NCBI RefSeq assembly: GCF_951230135.1
Contig: NZ_CATNVC010000008.1
Span: 1 to 64,000, forward strand
DNA from: Butyricicoccus sp. Marseille-Q5471
GTDB taxonomy: Bacteria; Bacillota; Clostridia; Oscillospirales; Butyricicoccaceae
Reading direction: 5' to 3'
DNA length: 64,000 bases
The notes under the pieces: generated by a model
What the model saw: only the letters and a program-made list of their open reading frames with translations
Databases searched by the model: none
What the model was told of the DNA's origin: nothing
Made by a program: the position numbers and the translations under genes
Shown: piece after piece, positions 49,287 to 58,600 of the stretch
Position numbering within the stretch: position 1 is the first letter of the stretch
How the letters are laid out: each line of letters opens with the position of its first letter

Positions 49287-50030
49287 GTGGGGCTTTTTAA
49301 TCGGAAAAGAAAAATAGAGACAAATCGTGTTGTGCCGACGCACATTGCGGTTATTATGGATGGAAACGGCCGCTGGGCCAAAAAGCGTGGCCTGCCGCGG
49401 CAGGCAGGGCATAAAGTTGGCGCGGAGACCTTTCGCACGATTGCGACATACTGCAAGGATATTGGCGTAAAATACTTTACGGTATACGCTTTTTCAACGG
49501 AGAATTGGAAGCGCCCCCCGGAAGAGGTCGGGGCATTGATGGAACTGTTTCGCCGTTATTTGAAAGAGGCGGCGGAAACGATGTATGAGCGCGGCGTCGC
49601 TGTACGTGTACTGGGCGACTTATCGCCGCTACCGCAGGACATTCTTGATTTGATTCGGGAGACCGACCGCATTGCCGATTCTCTCGGCCCGGATGCGGCA
49701 ACAGCTTCGCTGTGTATCAATTACGGCGGGCGGGATGAGATCAAAAACGCTGTTCGTGCATTGGCAAAGGAAGTAGAAAGCGGTGAAAAGCGTGCGGCGG
49801 ATATTACAGAGGACGATATTGCTCACCACCTGTATACAGCGCATATGCCTGATCCTGATTTAATTATTCGTCCGTCCGGTGAAATTCGCACCTCGAATTT
49901 CCTGCTTTGGCAGAGCGCTTATGCGGAATACTATTTTACGCCCGTGCTCTGGCCCGATTTCAAAACGAGCGATATGGACGCAGCAATTGAAGCATTTAAT
50001 CAAAGAAATAGAAGATTCGGCGGCGTATAA
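49287..50030 (+). CDS. uppS: Isoprenyl transferase (undecaprenyl diphosphate synthase)
   Basis: 247 residues, cis-prenyltransferase fold. Seen: HIAVIMDGNGRWAKKRGLPR with the catalytic Asp, GHKVGAE, YAFSTENWKRPPEEV, and RPSGEIRTSNFLLWQSAY. Makes the C55 lipid carrier of peptidoglycan synthesis. The start is a GTG at 49287, 6 nt after GGGGGA. It lies just after the GC-rich hairpin and 23 bp before cdsA. Confidence 0.96.
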   Translation: MGLFNRKRKIETNRVVPTHIAVIMDGNGRWAKKRGLPRQAGHKVGAETFRTIATYCKDIGVKYFTVYAFSTENWKRPPEEVGALMELFRRYLKEAAETMYERGVAVRVLGDLSPLPQDILDLIRETDRIADSLGPDAATASLCINYGGRDEIKNAVRALAKEVESGEKRAADITEDDIAHHLYTAHMPDPDLIIRPSGEIRTSNFLLWQSAYAEYYFTPVLWPDFKTSDMDAAIEAFNQRNRRFGGV

Positions 50031-50053
50031 GACCGCGAAGGGGTACCAAAGAT

Positions 50054-50872
50054 ATGAAAACAAGAGTTCTGTTCGGCGTGGGCGGATTTATTTTCGTGCT
50101 GCTTGCGCTGTATGTGTTTCCGCCTGCCGTGTTGGAGGTAATTATTGCTGCGCTTTGCGTGCTGGCAACTTATGAGGTGCTCGGCTCGACAAGACTGGTG
50201 CATAACCGGTTGCTGCTGCTTCTGTGCGGCGTGTCTTCGTTTGCACTGGCAGCGGCACATTCCTCGCTTGTGCCGTTTGAAATCATCGATGTGGTACAGG
50301 TACTCGTCATGGTGCTGCTTGTACTCTCCTTTGGTATTCTACTGAAATTTCATGATAGTATGAACGCCTCGGAGATTGCCTGGGGCTTTTTTGGCGGCCT
50401 GCTTGTGCCGTACCTGATGCTGGCACTTCTGCGCATTTTCCAGATGACCTATCATCATGGACCCTTTCTGGTGCTGCTGCCGCTGCTTGCAGCGTGGGGA
50501 GCGGATACTTGCGCCCTATTTGCCGGCCTGTTTTTCGGCAAGCATAAGCTTGCGCCTGTTGTCAGCCCCAAGAAAACGGTTGAGGGTGCGATTGGCGGTA
50601 TTGTAGGCGGCGCGCTGCTTGTTATGCTGGGCGCGCTGCTCATGAACCGCTTTCTCAGCCTTAACATGCCGATTTGGGCGGCCGCTGTACTTGGCGGCTT
50701 GGGCGCGGTTATGGGTGTAATCGGAGACCTGTCGTTTTCCATTATTAAGCGTCAAACCGGCATTAAGGACTATGGCAGTATTTTCCCCGGCCACGGCGGC
50801 GTGTTGGATCGTTTTGACAGTGTGCTGTTCGTTGCGCCGATGGCAGAAATCCTATTTCGAATCATCTGGTGA
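50054..50872 (+). CDS. cdsA: Phosphatidate cytidylyltransferase
   Basis: 272 residues, about eight membrane helices. The CTP-transferase signature is at the end: GDLSFSIIKRQTGIKDYGSIFPGHGGVLDRFDS. Makes CDP-diacylglycerol for phospholipid synthesis at the inner membrane. The conserved Asp pair and KD-x-G-x-x-x-PGHGG-x-x-DR are all present. It lies between uppS and dxr with only 6 bp to dxr. Confidence 0.96.
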   Translation: MKTRVLFGVGGFIFVLLALYVFPPAVLEVIIAALCVLATYEVLGSTRLVHNRLLLLLCGVSSFALAAAHSSLVPFEIIDVVQVLVMVLLVLSFGILLKFHDSMNASEIAWGFFGGLLVPYLMLALLRIFQMTYHHGPFLVLLPLLAAWGADTCALFAGLFFGKHKLAPVVSPKKTVEGAIGGIVGGALLVMLGALLMNRFLSLNMPIWAAAVLGGLGAVMGVIGDLSFSIIKRQTGIKDYGSIFPGHGGVLDRFDSVLFVAPMAEILFRIIW

Positions 50873-50878
50873 GAAAAT

Positions 50879-52012
50879 ATGAAAAAAATTGCAATTTTAG
50901 GCTCGACAGGGTCGATTGGCACACAAACGGTCGATATTTTGCCCTCGATAGAAGCTGAGGTCGTCGCATTGACGACCAATACACGCATAGACTTGTTGGA
51001 GAAGCAGGCGCGTGCACTGCAACCTAAAATGGTCTGCGCTTTTGATGAAACCGCCGCCAAAACGCTGAAAATCGCATTAGCGGATACGGACATTAAGGTC
51101 TTGGCCGGCATGGAAGGCCTGATCAGCTGCGCTGCGGAATCCGGGGCAGACATCGTCGTAACAGCCGTTGTGGGTATGGTTGGTTTGCTGCCAACGATGG
51201 CAGCAATTAACGCAGGCAAAGATATTGCATTGGCCAACAAGGAAACACTTGTGTGCGCGGGTGAACTGGTTATGCGCGCCGCACAGGAGAAGCACGTAAA
51301 AATCCTGCCGGTCGACAGCGAACATTCGGCGATTTTTCAGTGTGCGCAGGCGGCGCAGGGCAACCGGCTCGAAAAAATCATTTTGACGGCGTCAGGCGGC
51401 CCGTTCTTTGGCAAGACGGCCGAACAGATGCGTCATGTCAGCCGGGAGCAGGCGCTGGCGCATCCCAATTGGTCGATGGGTGCTAAAATCACCATTGATT
51501 CCGCTACGATGATGAACAAGGGACTCGAATTTATCGAGGCGATGTGGCTGTATGATATGGCACCCGAGGATATTGAAATCGTCGTGCATCGCGAAAGCAT
51601 CGTTCATTCGCTGGTTGAATTTGAGGACGGCGCAGTGCTCGCACAGCTCGGTCTGCCCGACATGCGTCTGCCCATTCAGTATGCGCTGACCTATCCGGCA
51701 CGCGTTGCCTGTAAGGTGCCGCGTCTTTCTTTAGCCGAGGTGGGCAAAATGACCTTTTTTGCACCGGATTATGACGCATTCCCCGCACTGTCGCTGGCAA
51801 AGCGTGCAGCGCAGGAAAAAGGAAATATGGGCGCGGTGCTCAATGGTGCGAATGAAGCTGCAGTTGGTTTGTTTTTGAATGACAAAATTGCCTTTGGTGA
51901 AATTGCGGATCGTGTCGCGCATGCACTTGAAACCGTACCCTATCGCAAGCAAATTACACTGGATGACGTGTTGGAAAGTGACCGTTTGGCGCGTGAAATC
52001 GCGCGTTCCTGA
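50879..52012 (+). CDS. dxr: 1-deoxy-D-xylulose 5-phosphate reductoisomerase
   Basis: 377 residues. NADPH-binding ILGSTGSIGTQTVDI at the N-terminus, LANKETLVCAGELV, PVDSEHSAIFQ (metal site), TASGGPF and IDSATMMNKGLE(F/V)IEA are all family hallmarks. Second step of the MEP isoprenoid route, so the organism makes isoprenoids through MEP, together with ispG two genes on. Length is normal. Confidence 0.97.
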   Translation: MKKIAILGSTGSIGTQTVDILPSIEAEVVALTTNTRIDLLEKQARALQPKMVCAFDETAAKTLKIALADTDIKVLAGMEGLISCAAESGADIVVTAVVGMVGLLPTMAAINAGKDIALANKETLVCAGELVMRAAQEKHVKILPVDSEHSAIFQCAQAAQGNRLEKIILTASGGPFFGKTAEQMRHVSREQALAHPNWSMGAKITIDSATMMNKGLEFIEAMWLYDMAPEDIEIVVHRESIVHSLVEFEDGAVLAQLGLPDMRLPIQYALTYPARVACKVPRLSLAEVGKMTFFAPDYDAFPALSLAKRAAQEKGNMGAVLNGANEAAVGLFLNDKIAFGEIADRVAHALETVPYRKQITLDDVLESDRLAREIARS

Positions 52013-52030
52013 TTTGAGAGGAGAACCTTT

Positions 52031-53062
52031 TTGCTGCAGATTATCTTAGCCATTCTTGCGTTTGGTGTGCTTGTTGTGGTGCATGAATTCGGCCATTTCA
52101 TCACGGCGAAACGCGGCGGTGTGCAGGTCAATGAATTTTGGATCGGCATGGGTCCGGCGATTTATAAGAAGGAGTACCACGGCACGCTTTACTGCCTGCG
52201 TCTGCTGCCGTTCGGCGGTGCTTGCGTGATGGAGGGCGAGGACGGAGAAAGCGAAAGTGAGCACTCCTTTGCGCGGGCAAGTCTGCTGCGCCGAATGCTG
52301 ATTGTGGTAGCCGGTGCGCTGATGAATTTTCTGGTCGGTTTTTTGATTGTACTGATATTGGTTGGTACGCAGCAAGGTCCGGTCGGCACGCGCACAATCG
52401 AAGGCTTTCAAGAGGGATTTCGTTATCAGGGCGAAACCATGCTGATGCCTGGTGATACGATTCTGGAGGTCAATGGCTATCATATATTCGTGCGCCAAGA
52501 CATTAATATTGCGCTGGCGCAAACGGCAGCGGACGGTAAGTATGATTTTAAGGTGCGCCGTGACGGCCGCACCGTTCAGCTGACGGATGTGCCGCTGACG
52601 CATGATTTTACAGATGAAAACGGCAATAAGCTGTTCGGTATCAACTTTACGCTGACCGAACGCACACCGCTCGTTGTGCTCGATCAGTCTGCGCGCGTGT
52701 CGGTCAATTATGCCCGACTGGTATGGTCGAGCTTGGCGCAGTTGGTTACCGGCAAGGTCGGTGTCGATCAGCTTTCCGGCCCGGTTGGCGTGGCGGAGGT
52801 TATGGCCAACACTGCTAAGCAATCAATGGCTTCGTTCTTCGATTTGGTTGCATTCATTTCAATCAACCTTGGCGTAATGAATTTGCTGCCGCTGCCGGCA
52901 CTTGATGGAGGACGGCTGCTGTTTTTGGTGATTGAGGGGATTCGCCGCAAGCCGGTACCTGCAAAGTATGAAGGGTATGTGCATGCGGCAGGCCTGATGC
53001 TGCTGTTGGCGCTTATGGTTTATGTGACCGGACAGGATATTTTGCGCATTCTCATGAGGTGA
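52031..53062 (+). CDS. rseP: RseP/RasP-type intramembrane site-2 zinc protease
   Basis: 343 residues, a TTG start after GAGGAGAACC. Membrane-embedded metalloprotease with VVVHEFGHFITAKRGG (zinc motif HEFGH near residue 21), one PDZ domain (about 115-200), and LLPLPALDGGRLLF (third zinc ligand) near residue 295. RasP-type enzymes cut anti-sigma factors, signal-peptide remnants and, in sporulation, related proteins. Fits the family's shorter one-PDZ Firmicute form. Its stop is 5 bp before the ispG start. Confidence 0.95.
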   Translation: MLQIILAILAFGVLVVVHEFGHFITAKRGGVQVNEFWIGMGPAIYKKEYHGTLYCLRLLPFGGACVMEGEDGESESEHSFARASLLRRMLIVVAGALMNFLVGFLIVLILVGTQQGPVGTRTIEGFQEGFRYQGETMLMPGDTILEVNGYHIFVRQDINIALAQTAADGKYDFKVRRDGRTVQLTDVPLTHDFTDENGNKLFGINFTLTERTPLVVLDQSARVSVNYARLVWSSLAQLVTGKVGVDQLSGPVGVAEVMANTAKQSMASFFDLVAFISINLGVMNLLPLPALDGGRLLFLVIEGIRRKPVPAKYEGYVHAAGLMLLLALMVYVTGQDILRILMR

Positions 53063-53067
53063 GGAAT

Positions 53068-54114
53068 ATGAAAATCACAAAGCAAATCGACGTTGGCGGC
53101 GTCAAAATCGGCGGGGGTGCCCCTGTTGCCGTGCAGTCAATGACAAATACAGATACGCGTGACGCAAAGGCCACGCTCGGACAAATCGGCCGTTTGGCAG
53201 ATGCGGGATGTCATATCGTCCGCTGTGCTGTGCCGGATATGGAAGCAGCCGAAGCGATGCGTGAAATTTGCAAGGGTTCGCCTATCCCGGTGGTGGCCGA
53301 TATTCACTTTGATTATCGTCTTGCTCTGGCGTCAATTGAGGCCGGTGTGCATAAAATTCGCTTAAACCCGGGTAATATCGGTGGAGCAGATCGCGTGCAT
53401 GCAGTTGTGCAGGCCGCGAAAGAGCGGGGGCTTCCGATTCGCATCGGTGTCAACTCCGGATCCGTGGAAAAGGAACTGTTAGAACGTTTTAGCGGCCCAA
53501 CACCGGAAGCAATGGTAGAAAGTGCGCTGCATCATGTAAAACTGCTTAATGAGTGTTCGTTTGATGACATTTGTATTTCCATCAAATCGTCATCAGTGCC
53601 GAGCACCATGCAGGCCTATTTACTGGCGCATGAAAAAACTGATTATCCGCTGCACCTTGGCGTGACCGAAGCAGGTACGGAATATATGGGCACGGTTAAG
53701 TCTGCTGCCGGCATCGGTGGTTTGCTTGCGCTCGGCGTAGGTGACACCATCCGTGTTTCGTTGACCGACGACCCGGTGAAGGAAATCTATGCGGCAAACG
53801 CGATTTTGAAGGCGGTTGGTCGCAATGATGACGGCATCAATGTCGTCTCCTGCCCGACCTGCGGCAGAACGCGTATCGATCTGATCGGCATTGCCAAAGA
53901 GGTCGAACAGCGTTGCGCAGCAATCCATGGCAAAAAGCTGAAGGTTGCAGTCATGGGGTGTGCGGTCAACGGGCCGGGTGAAGCGCGTGAAGCTGACTTG
54001 GGTATCGCAGGTGGCGACGGTGTTGGACTGCTGTTCCGCCATGGCCAAATTATTAAAAAGATGCCGCAGGAACAGTTGGTAGACGCGTTGATGGAAGAAA
54101 TTTTAAAGTATTGA
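53068..54114 (+). CDS. ispG: 4-hydroxy-3-methylbut-2-enyl diphosphate synthase
   Basis: 348 residues. GAPVAVQSMTNTDTRD at the N-terminus, KIRLNPGNIG, and the 4Fe-4S cysteines in SCPTCGRTRIDL and MGCAVNGPGEAREADLGIAGG. Penultimate MEP-pathway step, using reduced ferredoxin or flavodoxin. The start is taken as ATG 53068 with AGGTGAGG before it. The bacterial short form without the plant/Chlamydia insert. Confidence 0.97.
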   Translation: MKITKQIDVGGVKIGGGAPVAVQSMTNTDTRDAKATLGQIGRLADAGCHIVRCAVPDMEAAEAMREICKGSPIPVVADIHFDYRLALASIEAGVHKIRLNPGNIGGADRVHAVVQAAKERGLPIRIGVNSGSVEKELLERFSGPTPEAMVESALHHVKLLNECSFDDICISIKSSSVPSTMQAYLLAHEKTDYPLHLGVTEAGTEYMGTVKSAAGIGGLLALGVGDTIRVSLTDDPVKEIYAANAILKAVGRNDDGINVVSCPTCGRTRIDLIGIAKEVEQRCAAIHGKKLKVAVMGCAVNGPGEAREADLGIAGGDGVGLLFRHGQIIKKMPQEQLVDALMEEILKY

Positions 54115-54130
54115 GGAGTTATTTTCAAAA

Positions 54131-57100
54131 ATGTCGGGCAAACTCATAGATTTTTTTGAAAAGTGCAAAGGAAACGTTGACGAACAGCACCTCGCCCAAG
54201 GCGAGGTGCGTTCGCTTGCGTTTGGGGACGATAGATCGGTCATGGTTGTTGAAATCGAACTGGGCGAAGTCGTTAGCCGCAAGGCGATTGAGGCACTCGA
54301 GGGACAGCTTGCTAAAAGCTACGGCCTGCGCCGCGTGTGCATTGAACCGCGTTACCGGTTGGACAAGCCAACCCCTGCTTACATACGCTCGCTGTTTGAG
54401 GATATGGCCGCACGTATGCCGTCCGCGCGGGGACTACTGGATGCGAGTCAGTGGAAGTATGAAGCGGGCGAATTGCACCTGCCGATGGATGAAGTGAGCG
54501 AAACGTATTTTGCGACCGCACTTCGTCAGATGGAGGGTCGTATTCGCGAGGAATTGGGCGTTCGATGTCCGGTGCGTGCGGTGCGCACCGATACAGAATA
54601 TAGCGTGTCAGCAGACGACTTGCCGCGGCGCGAGGAGATTTTGCATCAGGCAATCGAGGCACAGGCTTTGGCTGCACCAAGCGAACCGAAGCCCAAGAAG
54701 ACGCGCACAACGCCTAAGCCGGAAAGCAACGGCTATCAACGTCCGCGCGCGGAGAAGGTCAAGGATGATGATCTGGTTTTCGGCAAGCTGATGCAGGATC
54801 CTATCATTTCGGTGAACGAAGCTGTTTATGCCTATGACATGGTGACGATTCAGGGCGAAGTCTTCTTCACCGACCATAAGGACATCCACAGCAAAAAGAC
54901 AGGCAAGGACTATGTAAAGATTGCCTTTGATATGACCGACCGCACCAATTCGGTGCGTGTGACTAAGTTTCTGGCCGCCGATAAGGCAGAGGATTTGGCC
55001 TCCCGCATTAAGAACGGTCTTTACTGTACTGTGCAGGGTAAAATGACCTTTGACAGCTATGCGAAGGAAATGGTGCTCGATCCGACAGCAATTGTAAAGG
55101 CGAAAAAGCCGGAACGTAAGGATGCCTATTCAGGTGAAAAACGTGTGGAGCTGCATCTGCATACCAATATGTCGGCAATGGATGGTATGTCGTCCACTGC
55201 AGCGCTGCTATGCCGCGCCGCATCGTGGGGGCATCGCGCTATGGCGATTACCGATCATGGCGTTGCGCAGGCCTTTCCGGAAGCGCTGCACGCGCAGGAG
55301 GGAAAACAGAAAGCAATTATCGGAGACATGAAGATTATCTATGGTATTGAGGCGTATTACGTCAACGATTCGGACAGCCTTTCTGTAGTACGCGGCAAGT
55401 CTGCTGAACCGCTCGACGGTACCTTTATCGTATTCGATTTGGAGACAACCGGCCTTAATCCTGCGCAGGAGGAAATTACCGAAATTGCGGCCGTGCGGGT
55501 GGTAAATGGGGAGATTCGGGATTCGTTTCAGACCTATGTCAACCCCCACAAGCCGATTCCGCCTGAAATCACCGAGCTTACCGGCATTTCGGATGAAACG
55601 GTTGCCAATGCGCCGGAATTGAGCCGTGCGGTGCCGGAGTTTCTTGCATTTGCAGAAGGGTTTCCGTTGGTTGCGCATAACGCGGGATTTGACATGGGAT
55701 TCTTGCGCGCGGCATGCAAAAGACTGCAGATTCAGAGAGACTTTACATCGATTGATACGCTTGAGATGTCGCGGTTGATGCTGCCGCATTTAAATAAATT
55801 CAAGCTGAATGTCCTTGCAAAGGAGCTACAGGTCGGCCCGTTTGAACATCACCGAGCAAGTGAAGATGCGGCGGTATTGGGGCGTATTTTTGTAAAACTT
55901 TTAAAGCGATTGCAGGAGGAGTTCCGTGCGGTGACAACGGCAGACATTAATCCTGTTCTGGCCGCGCAGACCGATCGCAAGAACAAACTGAAGAATCTAC
56001 CGCGCTATCATTTTATTGCACTGGTCAAGAACCAAACAGGACTGCGAAACCTCTATCAGCTGATTTCAAAGAGTTTTCTGGAGTATTACAATAAGCGGCC
56101 CATTATGCCGCGGTCGGAGCTGATTCGGCATCGGGAAGGACTGATTTTCGGCTCGGCATGCGAAGCGGGTGAGCTGTTCCGTGCGCTGACCCACGGCGCA
56201 GAGGATGAGGAGCTTGAGCGGCTCGCGTCCTTTTATGACTATCTGGAAATCCAGCCGATTGCGAACAATAACTTTATGATCAGCAAGGGTATGGCGAGCG
56301 GCGAGGAGCAGCTGCGCGATTGGAACCGCAAAATCCTCGCCATTGCAGACAAGCTGGGCAAGCCGTGCTGCGCAACGGGGGACGTACATTTTCTGGAGCC
56401 GGAGGATGAGGCATTCCGACGTATTTTGATGGCAGGACAAGGCTTTGGCGATGCGGACAATCAGGCACCGCTTTATCTAAAAACGACCGATGAGATGCTG
56501 CGTGAGTTTTCCTATTTGGGGGAGGACAGAGCCTACGAGGTTGTTGTCAAAAATACCAATCTGATTGCAGACATGTGCAATATCATTCGACCTGTGCCGC
56601 GAGAAAACTACCCGCCGCATATCGACGGCGCGGAGGACGATCTCCGCGATATGAGCTACGAAAAGGCCAAACGCATCTATGGCGATCCGTTGCCGGAACT
56701 GGTGCAGGCACGTCTTGATCGTGAACTGAACTCCATCATCGGCAACGGCTACGCGGTTATGTATATCATTGCGCAAAAGCTGGTTACCAAGTCACTGGCG
56801 GACGGATATTTGGTCGGCTCGCGCGGTTCGGTCGGTTCGTCCTTTGCGGCATTTACCTCGGATATTACCGAAGTAAATTCGCTGCCCCCGCACTATCTCT
56901 GCCCGGATGATCGGTACATTGAGTGGCACGATGAGTATTCTTGCGGCGTTGACCTGCCGGACAAACTGTGTCCCACCTGTGGCAAGCCGCTGACCAAGCA
57001 GGGATTCGGCATTCCGTTCGAAACATTTCTCGGTTTTGAGGGAGATAAGGTGCCGGATATCGACCTGAATTTTGCAGGTGAGTATCAGTCGCGTATTCAT

Positions 57101-58495
57101 AAATACACGGGCGAATTATTTGGTGAAGATCATGTGTTCCGTGCAGGTACGATCGGTACGGTCGCGGAAAAAACGGCCTATGGCTATGTGAAAAAATATA
57201 TGGATGAGCGCGGGATTGAGTGCTCACGGGCGGAGGAAAACCGCCTGTCGGCCGGATGTACCGGCGTGCGTCGCACCTCCGGTCAGCATCCGGGTGGTAT
57301 TGTCGTTGTGCCTCAAGAGGTTGAAATCTACGATTTTTGTCCCGTGCAGCATCCGGCGGATGACCCGGATTCGGATATCATCACCACTCATTTTGAATAT
57401 CACTCAATCGACGCAAATCTGCTTAAATTGGACGAACTGGGTCATGATGATCCGACCATGATTAAGCACCTTGAAAACCTGACCGGCGTCAACGCACAGG
57501 AGATTCCGCTCGATGATCCGGATACGATGAGCCTATTCCATTCTTGCGAAGCGCTCAAATATGCAGATGGACAAAACTCCGATCCGATTTTGGGCGAACT
57601 GGGCTGTCTGGCTGTGCCCGAGTTCGGCACGAAATTTGTGCGCGGCATGGTCAGGGAAACACATCCCTCTACCTTTGCTGAATTGGTGTCCATTTCGGGA
57701 CTGTCACACGGCACCGATGTTTGGTTGGGCAACGCGCAGGAACTGGTTCGCAAGGGTATTCCGCTGTCAGGCTGTATCTGCTGCCGTGATGACATCATGA
57801 ACTACCTGATTTTGCAGGGCGTAAAACCCAAGCTTGCGTTTAAAACCATGGAATCGGTGCGAAAGGGCAAAGGCCTGACCGAGGAGATGGAGGCCGCCAT
57901 GCGAGAGCAGAATGTGCCGGATTGGTATGTGGATTCCTGTAAGAAAATCAAATATATGTTCCCGAAAGCGCATGCAGTGGCCTATGTTATGATGGCGTTT
58001 CGAATCGCATGGTTCAAGGTGCATCGGCCGCTTGCATTCTACTCGGCTTATTTTTCGGTGCGTGCAAAGGGATTTGATGCGTCCTGCATGATTCGGGGGG
58101 ACAAGGTCTGTCTGGATAAACTGCATGAACTATCTCTGAAAGAACGTGATAAAACAATTTCCGCAGCAGAAAAGGATATGTCAACTACGCTTGAGGTTTG
58201 TCATGAGTTTTACCGCCGCGGCTTTACATTCGAACCGATGGATGTATATAATTCGGATGCGACGACGTTCATCGTGACCGAAAATGGACTGATTCCCCCG
58301 TTCACCTCGATGCCAGGCATTGGCGAGCAGGCGGCGCTCAACATTGTGGAAGAGCGTAAAAACGGAAAGTTCCTTTCGGCAGAGGAGATGTCGGTGCGCT
58401 GCCCCAAGGTATCGAAATCCGTTATTGAGCTGCTCGATCAAATTGGTGCGCTCGGTTCGATGCCGAAGACGACGCAGATTTCTCTGTTTGCCTGA
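54131..58495 (+). CDS. polC: DNA polymerase III alpha subunit, PolC type
   Basis: 1454 residues, the Gram-positive replicative polymerase with its own proofreading. Order: an N-terminal domain and OB fold (about 215-325), PHP domain starting HLHTNMSAMDGMSS (H342, H344), a DEDD exonuclease inserted in it (FDLETTG, D436, E438), the palm with PDIDLNFAGEYQ (D976, D978), zinc-ribbon cysteines (CGVDLPDKLCPTCGKPL) and the fingers region FRAGTIGTVAEKTAYGYVKKY. All catalytic residues are in place and the length is normal. Last gene of the pyrH-polC block; the his operon promoter follows at once. Confidence 0.97.
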   Translation: MSGKLIDFFEKCKGNVDEQHLAQGEVRSLAFGDDRSVMVVEIELGEVVSRKAIEALEGQLAKSYGLRRVCIEPRYRLDKPTPAYIRSLFEDMAARMPSARGLLDASQWKYEAGELHLPMDEVSETYFATALRQMEGRIREELGVRCPVRAVRTDTEYSVSADDLPRREEILHQAIEAQALAAPSEPKPKKTRTTPKPESNGYQRPRAEKVKDDDLVFGKLMQDPIISVNEAVYAYDMVTIQGEVFFTDHKDIHSKKTGKDYVKIAFDMTDRTNSVRVTKFLAADKAEDLASRIKNGLYCTVQGKMTFDSYAKEMVLDPTAIVKAKKPERKDAYSGEKRVELHLHTNMSAMDGMSSTAALLCRAASWGHRAMAITDHGVAQAFPEALHAQEGKQKAIIGDMKIIYGIEAYYVNDSDSLSVVRGKSAEPLDGTFIVFDLETTGLNPAQEEITEIAAVRVVNGEIRDSFQTYVNPHKPIPPEITELTGISDETVANAPELSRAVPEFLAFAEGFPLVAHNAGFDMGFLRAACKRLQIQRDFTSIDTLEMSRLMLPHLNKFKLNVLAKELQVGPFEHHRASEDAAVLGRIFVKLLKRLQEEFRAVTTADINPVLAAQTDRKNKLKNLPRYHFIALVKNQTGLRNLYQLISKSFLEYYNKRPIMPRSELIRHREGLIFGSACEAGELFRALTHGAEDEELERLASFYDYLEIQPIANNNFMISKGMASGEEQLRDWNRKILAIADKLGKPCCATGDVHFLEPEDEAFRRILMAGQGFGDADNQAPLYLKTTDEMLREFSYLGEDRAYEVVVKNTNLIADMCNIIRPVPRENYPPHIDGAEDDLRDMSYEKAKRIYGDPLPELVQARLDRELNSIIGNGYAVMYIIAQKLVTKSLADGYLVGSRGSVGSSFAAFTSDITEVNSLPPHYLCPDDRYIEWHDEYSCGVDLPDKLCPTCGKPLTKQGFGIPFETFLGFEGDKVPDIDLNFAGEYQSRIHKYTGELFGEDHVFRAGTIGTVAEKTAYGYVKKYMDERGIECSRAEENRLSAGCTGVRRTSGQHPGGIVVVPQEVEIYDFCPVQHPADDPDSDIITTHFEYHSIDANLLKLDELGHDDPTMIKHLENLTGVNAQEIPLDDPDTMSLFHSCEALKYADGQNSDPILGELGCLAVPEFGTKFVRGMVRETHPSTFAELVSISGLSHGTDVWLGNAQELVRKGIPLSGCICCRDDIMNYLILQGVKPKLAFKTMESVRKGKGLTEEMEAAMREQNVPDWYVDSCKKIKYMFPKAHAVAYVMMAFRIAWFKVHRPLAFYSAYFSVRAKGFDASCMIRGDKVCLDKLHELSLKERDKTISAAEKDMSTTLEVCHEFYRRGFTFEPMDVYNSDATTFIVTENGLIPPFTSMPGIGEQAALNIVEERKNGKFLSAEEMSVRCPKVSKSVIELLDQIGALGSMPKTTQISLFA

Positions 58496-58532
58496 GGAAA
58501 AAGCGTGTGCAGCGGGCACAAAGAAATATAGA

Positions 58533-58561
58533 TTGACAATGTTGATTTCTTGTGTTATTAT
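58533..58561 (+). promoter_or_regulatory. Promoter of the histidine operon
   Basis: Perfect TTGACA (58533-58538), 17-bp spacer, TATTAT (58556-58561). Just after it, TTACT (58563-58567) and AGTAA (58575-58579) form a small inverted repeat spanning the start site, a possible operator. No T-box features were found. Confidence 0.82.
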
Positions 58562-58600
58562 TTTACTATGATAAAGTAATGAAGGAGATAGCGGACGCTT

